Part shown: positions 7,153 through 16,557 of the stretch, piece by piece
Layout: each line of letters begins with the position of its first letter
How positions within the stretch are numbered: position 1 is the stretch's first letter
Source: Rhodanobacteraceae bacterium
GTDB lineage: Bacteria; Pseudomonadota; Gammaproteobacteria; Xanthomonadales; SZUA-5
Assembly (NCBI GenBank): GCA_016713135.1
Contig: JADJPR010000017.1
Coordinates: forward strand, 62,001 to 126,000
Direction of reading: 5' to 3'
DNA: 64,000 nucleotides
Program-made: the position numbers and the translations under genes
Notes under the pieces: generated by a model
Seen by the model: only the letters and a program-made list of their open reading frames with translations
The model's database searches: none
What the model was told of the DNA's origin: nothing

Positions 7153-8520
7153 TCAGTGCAGCGGGGGGGACTCGCTGCTGGGGATCAGCGGTCGGCGGGG
7201 CGGGAAGGGCACCAGCGGCGGCGGTTCGGGCGGTTCGTCGCGGACGACCATCCGGCGATGCTGCACGCCCAGCCAGGCGGCCAGCGCCACCCAGGCCAGC
7301 GAGACCGGTATCCCCGCCGCGGCGATGCCGGCGCTGCCGATGCCGATCGCCGCCAGGCCCGCATGGGTCCAGGCGCCGACCTGGTCGCCCAGGCGGTAGA
7401 CGAAGGTGTCGATCAGGTTCTTGGCCTTGTACTTGTCCTCGCGCGAGAGCGGCACGAACAGCACCTCGCGCGCCGGATTCGACAGCCCGAAATTGGTCAC
7501 CCGACGCGCCACCTGGAACACCACCACGGCACCCAGCACCGGCGTCAGCGACAGGGTCAGGAAACCGCCGACCGACATCAGCGGCAACAATGCCAGGGTC
7601 ATGCCCACGCCCAGCGCGCCGAGCGCGCGGCCGGTCAGGAAGAGCTGCAGCACCAGCGTCAGTGCGTTGATCAGCATGTCGACCTGGGCGAAGTAGGCGG
7701 TGCGCTCGGCGCTGTCGCTGATCGACTGCCCCACGATCTCCGCCTGCAGGAAGTAGAGGAAGGTCGATCCCACGGTGTACAGCAACATGTAGCCGCACAC
7801 GCCCAGCAGGTAGGGCGAGCGCGCCGCGGCGCTGAATCCGGCATACCACTGGCCGCCGATGACTTCCGCTTCCAGTTGCGCCGCTTCCTCATCGCCGGCG
7901 GCGGTGTGGCGCCCCAGTTGGCGCATGCACCACAGCGCGCCTTCGAGCAGCAGTGCCGAGATCAGCAGCAAGGGCAGCGTGCCGAGGTGCTCCACCGCCA
8001 GTGCCGTGATCATGCCGCCGGTGAGCCCGCCCAGGGTGCCACCGGCCGAGATCACGCCGAACAGCCTGCGTGCCGCCTGGCTGCGGAACACATCGGCCAT
8101 CACCGCCCAGAACAGCGATACCACGAACAGGCTGTAGACACTGAGCCAGATGAAAAACACGCGCCCGATCCACACATGCGTGGATTCCGGCAGCAGCGAC
8201 AGGGCCAGCAGGAAGCCGACCAGGCAGGCGGACATCGCGCGGTAGGACCAGGCGATGAAGCGCGGGCGCGGCAGCCGCGCCACCAGCGAGGAGAACAGCG
8301 GGGACACCAGCAGGGTGGCGACCAGCGTTCCGAGGAACAGCCAGGGCAGGTTGTCGACGCCGCCCGCGACGCCCATCTCGTCGCGGATCGGGCGCAGCAC
8401 GTAGTAACTCGCCAGCACGCAGAAGAAGTAGGCGAAGGCCAGCATCAGCGGCCCGCGCTCGCCGTCGCGCACGCCGAGCAGCGCGGCGTAGGCAGACGGG
8501 CGTTCGGGCAGCGCGCTCAT
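7153..8520 (-). CDS. MFS-type transporter, NTP/NDP-exchange (ATP/ADP translocase-like) family
   Basis: 455 residues with about 12 predicted membrane segments. The opening MLAFAYFFCVLASYYVLRPI followed by RDEMG is the typical start of the Xanthomonadaceae MFS proteins annotated as NTP/NDP exchange transporters. The central loop (ADVFRSQAARRLFG) and the later SREDKYKAKNLID are also shared with that family. The real substrate is unknown, and nucleotide exchange should not be assumed in a free-living bacterium. The ATG at 8520 lacks a strong Shine-Dalgarno. First gene of a probable operon with the Tat-exported SDR. Confidence 0.7.
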   Translation of the reverse strand: MSALPERPSAYAALLGVRDGERGPLMLAFAYFFCVLASYYVLRPIRDEMGVAGGVDNLPWLFLGTLVATLLVSPLFSSLVARLPRPRFIAWSYRAMSACLVGFLLALSLLPESTHVWIGRVFFIWLSVYSLFVVSLFWAVMADVFRSQAARRLFGVISAGGTLGGLTGGMITALAVEHLGTLPLLLISALLLEGALWCMRQLGRHTAAGDEEAAQLEAEVIGGQWYAGFSAAARSPYLLGVCGYMLLYTVGSTFLYFLQAEIVGQSISDSAERTAYFAQVDMLINALTLVLQLFLTGRALGALGVGMTLALLPLMSVGGFLTLSLTPVLGAVVVFQVARRVTNFGLSNPAREVLFVPLSREDKYKAKNLIDTFVYRLGDQVGAWTHAGLAAIGIGSAGIAAAGIPVSLAWVALAAWLGVQHRRMVVRDEPPEPPPLVPFPPRRPLIPSSESPPLH

Positions 8521-8701
8521 GCGGGATCCGGCGGCGGGGGTGTGCCGAGTCTAGGCGCGGAAACGGCCTGCGGCGCAGGTCGAAGGTCACTGGCCCTGCG
8601 GTCGTCTGCCGGCGCGCCCGCCGGTTCAGCCACAACCGCTAGAATCGGCGCCAGTTCGCGTCCCAGCGGGCTCCTCGATACCCGCTTGCAAGGAAGCAAC
8701 C

Positions 8702-10619
<1,918 letters not shown>

Positions 10620-10647
10620 CGCTCGCGCGGCCCGGCGGAAGAGTTTG

Positions 10648-10863
10648 GGACGCAGAGCACGCAGAGGAAAGGCAGAGAGAACGCGGAGAATCGCGTTGGG
10701 GCGGACTGGAGCCCGGCGCGCGCAGCGCGTCCCCGGGTGCGACGAGTACCGCGCGCGGCCAGCGGTTCGGCACTCCAGGGGACTGTCTGGCGGCTTGCGG
10801 CGCAGGATCGCGATCGAAGCCGCTCCTCTCTGGGCCGCGCGCCTTCTGTGACTCTGCGTCCCG
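10648..10863. repeat. CGCAGAG-type inverted repeat
   Basis: The left arm (10648-10690) is built of GGGACGCAGAG, ACGCAGAGG and ACGCGGAG words; the right arm (10842-10863) carries the complement, CTCTGCGTCCC. About 150 bases without a recognisable gene lie between them. Related elements occur at 18160, 20438, 61044 and 63875. Confidence 0.75.
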
Positions 10864-10899
10864 CCCGCCAACAGTGCGGCGGGCCAGATCGTGCGGGAC

Positions 10900-11301
10900 T
10901 CACTCGGCCGAGAGCTTGGCCAGAGCGGGCGCGCGCTTGAGGTTGAGGACCAGTTCGGACAGTTGCTCGAAGGCCGGCGGTTCGATTTCGCTGAACTCGA
11001 TGCCGATGCGCGTGCCGTGTACGTGCGCCACCCGGGCGCGTGCCGCAAATGGTCGGGTTTCGTCCAGTTCCAGCAGAACCTCGATCGGCTCGCCACCCTT
11101 GCACGCCGGTTCGCTGTCCGCTTCCAGCAGCGCGCCGTTCAGCGACAGATCGATCACGCGCCCGCCCAGGCCCGCCGGCGCAATGCAGCGGAAGCGCCCC
11201 GGCAGCTCGAAGCGCGGTTCCTGGCGGCGATCGAGGAAGACATGGCCCATGTCGGGAGTGGACTCCATGACGAACTCGTATGCTCCGTACTCTGCATCCA
11301 T
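10900..11301 (-). CDS. PilZ domain protein (putative c-di-GMP effector)
   Basis: About 133 residues with a single PilZ domain. RRQEPRF matches the RxxxR arm and DLSLNGALL the (D/N)xSxxG motif that bind cyclic di-GMP; IGIEF ends the barrel. ATG 11301 was chosen because GGGG lies a few bases upstream; a longer frame begins at 11394 and a shorter ATG at 11268. It is divergent from rplU. Nothing nearby shows its target; pilus or motility control is only a family-level guess. Confidence 0.8.
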   Translation of the reverse strand: MDAEYGAYEFVMESTPDMGHVFLDRRQEPRFELPGRFRCIAPAGLGGRVIDLSLNGALLEADSEPACKGGEPIEVLLELDETRPFAARARVAHVHGTRIGIEFSEIEPPAFEQLSELVLNLKRAPALAKLSAE

Positions 11302-11427
11302 CGGGCTACCCCAGGTGTGCGGTTCATCACCGTACCGGGTTGCGATGCAGATTCTGCGCCAAGTTTGCCAGTGATGCAGGCCGGTCACGGACATGAATGG
11401 GCTGCGAGATCGCCTGCACTCTGTTCA

Positions 11428-11456
11428 TTGACCAGACGATCAGGAGCGGTTATAGT
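11428..11456 (+). promoter_or_regulatory. Sigma70 promoter of rplU-rpmA
   Basis: TTGACC (11428-11433), a 17-base spacer and TATAGT (11451-11456). Start of transcription is expected near 11463, leaving a leader of about 35 bases before rplU. Confidence 0.85.
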
Positions 11457-11497
11457 CCCGCTCCTTTGTTTCAAGACTCATTGGACGAGGTTTCGTC

Positions 11498-11809
11498 ATG
11501 TACGCCGTATTTGCGACTGGTGGCAAGCAGTATCGAGCAGCCCCCGGTGACGTTCTCAAGGTTGAGAAGCTGGACGCCGCCCCGGGTGAAGTGGTTGAGC
11601 TGGACCAGGTGATGCTGGTCGCCGATGGCGACCAGATCGCGGTCGGGGCTCCGCTGGTCGCGGGTGCGAAAGTGGCAGCCACGGTGAAGAGCCATGGCCG
11701 CGCGGACAAGGTGTACATCGTGCACTTCCGTCGCCGCAAGCATCACCGCAAGCAGCAGGGTCATCGTCAGCACTACACCGAGATCGAGATCACCGGCATC
11801 AACGCCTGA
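11498..11809 (+). CDS. rplU: 50S ribosomal protein bL21
   Basis: 103 residues, the full family length, starting YAVFATGGKQYR and containing the family end motif FRRRKHHRKQQGHRQ. It binds 23S rRNA in the large subunit. It follows a strong promoter at 11428-11456 and is 28 bases upstream of rpmA, the standard rplU-rpmA-obgE order. Confidence 0.97.
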   Translation: MYAVFATGGKQYRAAPGDVLKVEKLDAAPGEVVELDQVMLVADGDQIAVGAPLVAGAKVAATVKSHGRADKVYIVHFRRRKHHRKQQGHRQHYTEIEITGINA

Positions 11810-11837
11810 TCACGAACTCGCAGAGGAGAGATAAGTC

Positions 11838-12095
11838 ATGGCACACAAGAAGGCAGGCGGCTCAACCCGCAACGGCCGCGACTCCAACCCGAAGTACCTC
11901 GGTGTGAAGCTTTTCGGCGGCCAGGCGGTCTCCGCGGGCAACATCATCGTGCGTCAGCGCGGCACGCAGTTCCATGCGGGCTCGGGCGTCGGCCTCGGTC
12001 GCGACCACACGCTGTTCGCGCTGACCGACGGTACCGTCAAGTTCCACGTCGGCGGTCCGCAGAAGCGCCGTTTCGTGAGCGTGGTCTCCGCCTGA
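11838..12095 (+). CDS. rpmA: 50S ribosomal protein bL27
   Basis: 85 residues, AHKKAGGSTRNGRDS at the N-terminus and LGVKLFGGQ after it, as in typical bL27, whose N-terminal tail reaches the peptidyl-transferase centre. GAGGAGAG precedes the ATG. An intrinsic terminator follows directly. Confidence 0.97.
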   Translation: MAHKKAGGSTRNGRDSNPKYLGVKLFGGQAVSAGNIIVRQRGTQFHAGSGVGLGRDHTLFALTDGTVKFHVGGPQKRRFVSVVSA

Positions 12096-12121
12096 GCGGA
12101 ACCTCAGCTGCACGCGAAAAG

Positions 12122-12144
12122 CCCCGCCGCGCGCGGGGTTTTTT
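12122..12144 (+). terminator. Intrinsic terminator after rpmA
   Basis: CCCCGC (12122-12127) pairs with GCGGGG (12133-12138) across a 5-base loop, followed by six T. It separates rplU-rpmA from obgE. Confidence 0.9.
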
Positions 12145-12159
12145 GTTTCTGCAGGACGG

Positions 12160-12194
12160 GAGTCCCGAGTCCCGAGTCCCGAGTCCCGAGTCCA
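12160..12194 (+). repeat. Five tandem copies of the 7-mer GAGTCCC upstream of obgE
   Basis: Four perfect copies and one imperfect copy (GAGTCCA) end 15 bases before the obgE start codon, so the array lies in or next to the obgE leader. Confidence 0.9.
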
Positions 12195-12209
12195 GCCCAG
12201 AGATGAGAT

Positions 12210-13244
12210 ATGAAATTCGTAGATGAAGCGCGGATCCAGGTGCATGCCGGCAACGGCGGCAACGGTTGCGTGAGCTTCCGTCGCGAGAAGTTCATACCGC
12301 TCGGCGGCCCCGACGGCGGCGACGGCGGGGCGGGTGGCAGCGTCTGGCTGATTGCGGACGAAGGGCTGAACACCCTGGTCGACTTCCGCCACCAGCGTTC
12401 CTTCCGCGCCGAGCGCGGGCAGAACGGCATGAGCCGCCAGTGTTATGGCAAGGGCGGCGACGACCTCACCATCCGCGTGCCGGTCGGCACCGTGGTGATG
12501 GATGCGGGTACCGATGAGCTGATCGGCGACCTGACTGCGCACGGCCAGCGCCTGCTGGTGGCGCAGGGTGGCCGCGGCGGCCTCGGCAATGTGCATTTCA
12601 AGAGCTCGGTGACACGCGCGCCGCGCCGGGCCACGCCAGGCACGCCGGGGGAAGAGCGCGAGCTGCGCCTGGAGCTCAAGGTGCTGGCCGATGTCGGCCT
12701 GCTCGGTTTCCCGAATGCCGGCAAGTCCACCCTGATCCGCGCGGTGTCCGCGGCGACGCCGAAAGTGGCCGATTACCCGTTCACCACCTTGCACCCCAAT
12801 CTCGGCGTGGTGCGCGTGTCCACCGACCACAGCTTCGTGGTCGCCGACATCCCGGGCCTGATCGAAGGTGCATCGGAAGGCGCGGGCCTCGGCGTGCACT
12901 TCCTCAAGCACCTGCAGCGTACGCGCCTGTTGTGGCACGTCGTCGACCTGGCGCCGTACGACGAGGGCGTGTCGCTCTCCAAGCAGGTGCGCGCGATCGA
13001 GCGCGAGCTCAAGCAGTTCGATCCGGAACTGATCGAGCGCCCGCGCTGGCTGGTGCTGAACAAGTCCGACGCGTTGCCGCCAGGCGAGGCCGAGGTGCGC
13101 GCCAAGGCGCTCAAGCGCAGCCTGCGCTGGAAGGGGCCGGTGTTCGTGATTTCGGCTTCCGAGCGCCGTGGGCTGGAGCCGTTGATCTATGCCACGATGG
13201 AAGCGCTGAACGCGATCAAGCGCCCCGCCGAAGCCGAGGAATGA
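12210..13244 (+). CDS. obgE: Obg family GTPase (ObgE/CgtA)
   Basis: 344 residues. Residues 1-158 are the glycine-rich OBG fold (GGDGGAGGS, GGRGGLGN). The GTPase domain follows with GFPNAGKSTL (G1), DIPGLIEGA (G3), NKSD (G4) and SAS (G5). Obg is an essential GTPase that binds the 50S subunit and links ribosome assembly to stress and (p)ppGpp. GAGATGAG precedes the ATG. It follows rpmA as in most proteobacteria, but here behind a terminator and a heptamer array, so it may have its own promoter. Confidence 0.97.
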   Translation: MKFVDEARIQVHAGNGGNGCVSFRREKFIPLGGPDGGDGGAGGSVWLIADEGLNTLVDFRHQRSFRAERGQNGMSRQCYGKGGDDLTIRVPVGTVVMDAGTDELIGDLTAHGQRLLVAQGGRGGLGNVHFKSSVTRAPRRATPGTPGEERELRLELKVLADVGLLGFPNAGKSTLIRAVSAATPKVADYPFTTLHPNLGVVRVSTDHSFVVADIPGLIEGASEGAGLGVHFLKHLQRTRLLWHVVDLAPYDEGVSLSKQVRAIERELKQFDPELIERPRWLVLNKSDALPPGEAEVRAKALKRSLRWKGPVFVISASERRGLEPLIYATMEALNAIKRPAEAEE

Positions 13245-13268
13245 CCTGCGGTCGACATGTGCGGACAT

Positions 13269-13297
13269 GAAAAAGCCGGCGCGTAGCCGGCTTTTTC
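13269..13297. terminator. Bidirectional terminator between obgE and rpsT
   Basis: GAAAAAGCCGGC (13269-13280) pairs perfectly with GCCGGCTTTTTC (13286-13297) across a 5-base loop. The A- and T-tracts let it serve both converging genes. Confidence 0.9.
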
Positions 13298-13317
13298 GTG
13301 TAGCGATGTTGCCCGGA

Positions 13318-13596
13318 TCAGGCGGCGGCCGGCGCGGCCAGCTTGCGGATCGCGGCGGTCAGGCGGCTCTTGTGGCGGGCAGCCTTGTTCTTGTGGATGA
13401 AGCCGTGCGCGGAGATGCGGTCGATGATCGGCACGGCCGTCTTCAGCGCGGACTCGGCGCCCGACTGGTCACCGGCCTCGATGGCCTTGACGACTTTCTT
13501 GATCGCCGTGCGCAGCATCGAGCGCACGCTGGAATTGTGGGCGTTGCGCTTGTCGGCCTGACGCGCACGCTTCTTGGCGGACTTGATATTTGCCAC
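13318..13596 (-). CDS. rpsT: 30S ribosomal protein bS20
   Basis: 92 residues beginning ANIKSAKKRARQ, the bS20 signature, with an Ala-rich end. The start codon is GTG at 13596. A non-ATG start is notable because E. coli rpsT starts with UUG, which takes part in translational autoregulation by S20; a similar control is plausible here. Its promoter is at 13639-13668. Confidence 0.96.
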   Translation of the reverse strand: MANIKSAKKRARQADKRNAHNSSVRSMLRTAIKKVVKAIEAGDQSGAESALKTAVPIIDRISAHGFIHKNKAARHKSRLTAAIRKLAAPAAA

Positions 13597-13638
13597 GGAC
13601 GGACTCCAAAACTGGGTGGGCTGAACAAAAGACCGCGG

Positions 13639-13668
13639 AGCATAGCGGTCCGGGAGGGCATTCGTCAA
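13639..13668 (-). promoter_or_regulatory. Sigma70 promoter of rpsT
   Basis: On the minus strand, TTGACG (13668-13663), an 18-base spacer and TATGCT (13644-13639). It leaves a leader of about 35 bases before the GTG start. Confidence 0.85.
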
Positions 13669-13768
13669 TCCAACCGATTTCAGCGACATCCTGCGTTCAT
13701 CCCCGCACGGCGTTGGTGGGTTTGCGTTACCTTTACCCGCTCCACGGCAGACAGCGAGGAGCCCGCAG

Positions 13769-14374
13769 ATGGCCAGCGGCAAGCGCAAACCAGGGACTCC
13801 CGATCCGCCAGCGACGGCCGTCGCGCCACCTGCCGCCAGTCCCCCACGGAGCGCCCCGATGAATGATGCAACGCCAGACCGCAACGTCGACCAGATCCGC
13901 GACATCCTGTTCGGCGGCCAGATGCGCGACTACGAGCGCCGCTTCCTCGACCTGTCGCAGCGGCTGGAGAGCGAAAGCCAGCGTTTGCACAGCGACCTGG
14001 ACCAGCGCCTCGGACAGTTGGAGAAGCGCGTCGACGACCAGTTCGACAAGCTCGGCAAGCAGCTGCGCCAGGAGATCGCCGACCGCAGCGCCGGTATCGA
14101 CGACCTGGAGTCGCGCATGCAGCAGGGCCAACGCACGCTGCGCAGCGAGTTGCAGGGTGGATTGCAGGCGCTGGAAGGCGATTTGGCGGCGAAGGACGAG
14201 CGTTTGCGCGAGGGGCTCGCGGAACTGCGCCAGATGCTGCTGGCGCGCGCGGGGGAGCTGCAGCAGGCACTGTCGCGCGCCGACCACGATCTGCGTGCGG
14301 ACAAAGTCGGGCGCAACGACCTGGCCGGCATGCTCACCGAGCTGGCGCTGCGGCTGAACGGCGAGGCAGGCTGA
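13769..14374 (+). CDS. Coiled-coil protein of the small-GTPase/OmpA module
   Basis: 201 residues. A Pro/Ala-rich disordered N-terminus (about 1-32) precedes QIRDILFGGQMRDYERRF (about 42-59), then a long charged helix with heptad pattern to about residue 185. No signal peptide or membrane segment, so probably cytoplasmic. GAGGAG lies correctly before ATG 13769; an internal ATG at 13859 is less likely. It is the first gene of a four-gene unit, 19 bases before the OmpA-type gene. I recall IRDILFG-type helical proteins next to OmpA/GTPase genes in other bacteria, but cannot verify that here. Function unknown; a scaffold or adaptor role is inference. Confidence 0.7.
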   Translation: MASGKRKPGTPDPPATAVAPPAASPPRSAPMNDATPDRNVDQIRDILFGGQMRDYERRFLDLSQRLESESQRLHSDLDQRLGQLEKRVDDQFDKLGKQLRQEIADRSAGIDDLESRMQQGQRTLRSELQGGLQALEGDLAAKDERLREGLAELRQMLLARAGELQQALSRADHDLRADKVGRNDLAGMLTELALRLNGEAG

Positions 14375-14393
14375 TCGACGCGCGGCCGTTGCC

Positions 14394-16055
14394 GTGAGCG
14401 AGTTCGAACGACTGCGCGAGGTCTTGCTGGCCCCCGAGCAGGCCGAACTGGCGCGTTTGCGCGCAGCCGAGGCCGCGCTGCCCGAGCGCCTGCCGGAGTT
14501 GCTCGACCAGGCCGAGCGCGGCGACCGCCGCGAGGCGCTGCACCGCGCGCTGGCGCCGGTGGTGGCTGCCGCATTGACCGACGCCGTACAGCGCGATCGC
14601 CGGCGCATTGTCGATGCGCTGTTTCCGATCATCGGCCCGGCGATCCGGCGCGCGATCGCCGAGGCGCTGCGCGGCTTCGCCGCCGACCTGAACCGCGCAC
14701 TGGAATACAGCCTGACCCCGCGCGGGCTCGCCTGGCGCTTCGAATCCTGGCGCAGCGGCGTGCCCTTCGCGCAAGTGGTGATGAAGCACTCATTGCGCTA
14801 CCGCATCGACCACCTGTTCCTGATCGAGCGCGAATCCGGCCTGCTGCTGCACCGCCACTCGGCGCCGGAACTGCCCGATCTCGATGCCGATGCGATCGCC
14901 GGGATGCTTACCGCGATCGGCGATTTCGTGCGCGATTCGGTCAACGCCGAGAGCGATGCGGGCCTCGCCTCGGCGACCGTCGGCGAACACCTCCTGCAAG
15001 TCGTCGAGGGCCCGTTCGCGGTGCTCGCCTGCTTCATCCGCGGGGTGCCGCCGCCGGCGCTGCTCGACCGCCTGCGCGCGGCGCTGGAGGACCTGCATCG
15101 CGCCGCCGACGCGCACCCGGGCCCCGTGCCCTTCGACTGGGATGCTGCAGCGGACGCGCCACTGGCCATCGAGGCGCTGGTCGATCCTGCCGAGGCAACG
15201 GTGCGGCCTTCGGCGCGCTGGCCGCTGTGGTTGCTGGTGGTCGTGCTACTGGCGCTCGCCGGCGTTTTCGGCTGGCGCAGCTGGCAGCGGATGGAGGAGG
15301 CGGACCGCTTGCGCGCCGCGATCGCCGCCGCGCCCGGTTGGGAACTGCTGGATCTGCACCACGCCCAGCGTTGGCAGGTCGACGCCCTGCGCGATCCGGA
15401 TGCCGCGGCGCCCGCGGAGGTGCTGGCGCGGGCGGAAATCGCCGGAGGTCGAGTCGACCTGAACCTGCGTAGCTACCTGTCGCTGGATCCGCCACTGCTG
15501 GCCATCCGCGCGCAGCGGATTCTGGCGCCACCGCAGGGGGTGCATATCGAGGTCGCCGACGGCCGGCTGCGCGCCACCGGCAGCGCGCCGGCGGACTGGG
15601 CTGCGGCTCTGCCGGGCCGCGCGCTGCTGATTCCCGGCGTGCAATCGGTCGATGCGAGCGCGCTCCTGCCGATCAGCGCCGACGACCCGCGACGGCAACT
15701 GCGCCAACTCATCGACGCGGCCAACGCGATGCGCGTCGAATTCGCGCGCGGCCGTTCGCGCCTGGCAGGCGATGCCGGCGCCGCCGCGGAAGCGCTCGCG
15801 CTCAAGGTGGCGCAGGCCATGGCGGAGGCGGATCGCCTGAAGCTGCCGGTGCGGATCGTCGTGTATGGCTGGAGCGACGACAGCGGTAGCGCTAGCCTCA
15901 ACGCCAGGCTGCGCGCCCGCCGCGCGCAGGAGCTTCGGGAGGTGCTGGTGCGCCACGCGGTCCCGCCGGATTCGATCACGCTGGTCACCGACGACGTGCA
16001 ACTCGCACTGCCCGCGGCCGGTGTGCGCTTGTTGCTGGAGCCCGCCGATGGCTGA
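14394..16055 (+). CDS. Transmembrane OmpA-family protein with cytoplasmic roadblock/longin-like region
   Basis: 553 residues. The N-terminal ~265 residues are cytoplasmic in the predicted topology. Within them, HLFLIERESGLLLHRH, MLTAIGDFVRDSV and VVEGPFAVLACFIRG (about 140-215) have the strand/helix layout of roadblock/longin-type domains, which commonly partner small GTPases. One membrane helix (WPLWLLVVVLLALAGVFGW, about 276-294) follows. The periplasmic part has a BON-like stretch and a C-terminal OmpA domain (VYGWSDDSGS...N...RARRAQ), expected to bind peptidoglycan. GTG start at 14394; the stop overlaps the GTPase start by 8 bases. It could couple a cytosolic GTPase to the cell wall. The roadblock assignment is inference from pattern. 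Confidence 0.75.
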   Translation: MSEFERLREVLLAPEQAELARLRAAEAALPERLPELLDQAERGDRREALHRALAPVVAAALTDAVQRDRRRIVDALFPIIGPAIRRAIAEALRGFAADLNRALEYSLTPRGLAWRFESWRSGVPFAQVVMKHSLRYRIDHLFLIERESGLLLHRHSAPELPDLDADAIAGMLTAIGDFVRDSVNAESDAGLASATVGEHLLQVVEGPFAVLACFIRGVPPPALLDRLRAALEDLHRAADAHPGPVPFDWDAAADAPLAIEALVDPAEATVRPSARWPLWLLVVVLLALAGVFGWRSWQRMEEADRLRAAIAAAPGWELLDLHHAQRWQVDALRDPDAAAPAEVLARAEIAGGRVDLNLRSYLSLDPPLLAIRAQRILAPPQGVHIEVADGRLRATGSAPADWAAALPGRALLIPGVQSVDASALLPISADDPRRQLRQLIDAANAMRVEFARGRSRLAGDAGAAAEALALKVAQAMAEADRLKLPVRIVVYGWSDDSGSASLNARLRARRAQELREVLVRHAVPPDSITLVTDDVQLALPAAGVRLLLEPADG

Positions 16056-16557
16056 GACCTCGCGCAAGATCTGCCTGCTCGGCGACTTCGCCGTCGGCAA
16101 GTCCAGCCTGGTGGCGCGCTTCGTGCGCCAGACCTTTTCCGACAAGTACCTGACCACGGTCGGGGTCAAGGTCGACAGCAAGCGCGTCGAGCTGTCGCCG
16201 GACCTGGCGATGAAACTGGTGATCTGGGATCTTGCCGGCAAGGCCGAACTGGACAGCTTGAACCGCAGCTACATCCGCGGTGCGCACGGCTTGCTGCTGG
16301 TGGCCGACGGCACCCGCGAGGCCAGCCTGCGCGCCGCGCTGTACCTGTGGATGCAGTCGCAGAAGCAGCTGGCTGGCGTGCCGGTGGTGCTGCTGGTCAA
16401 CAAGCTGGACCTGATCGATCGCTGGGAAGTCTCCACCGAGGACATCGCGCGCCTGCAGCAGAGCCTGCCGACCTGGCGCACCAGCGCGATGGACGGCGTG
16501 GGCGTCGAGGAAGCCTTCAGCGAACTCGCCCGGCGGATTGCGGAGCAGTCGCCATGA
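16048..16557 (+). CDS. Rab/Ras-like small GTPase
   Basis: 169 residues, a complete small-GTPase domain without extra domains. G1 is GDFAVGKSS (residues 12-20), the switch I threonine is in YLTTVG (T36/T37), G3 is WDLAGKAE (60-67), G4 is NKLD and G5 is TSA. Lys65 occupies the place of the catalytic Gln of Ras (DTAGQ), suggesting slow intrinsic hydrolysis or dependence on a partner. There is no C-terminal prenylation cysteine. The start ATG 16048 overlaps the OmpA-type stop (ATGGCTGA), and its own stop overlaps the kinase start (ATGA), so translation is probably coupled. Its partner is likely the neighbouring roadblock-like protein. Confidence 0.85.
   Translation: MAETSRKICLLGDFAVGKSSLVARFVRQTFSDKYLTTVGVKVDSKRVELSPDLAMKLVIWDLAGKAELDSLNRSYIRGAHGLLLVADGTREASLRAALYLWMQSQKQLAGVPVVLLVNKLDLIDRWEVSTEDIARLQQSLPTWRTSAMDGVGVEEAFSELARRIAEQSP

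Noticed and set aside
4643..7399. Long plus-strand frame (918 codons) spanning oleD, the repeats and the antisense of the Tat-exported SDR
   Set aside because: It is oleD read in the wrong frame, then translated tandem repeats, then antisense of a real gene.
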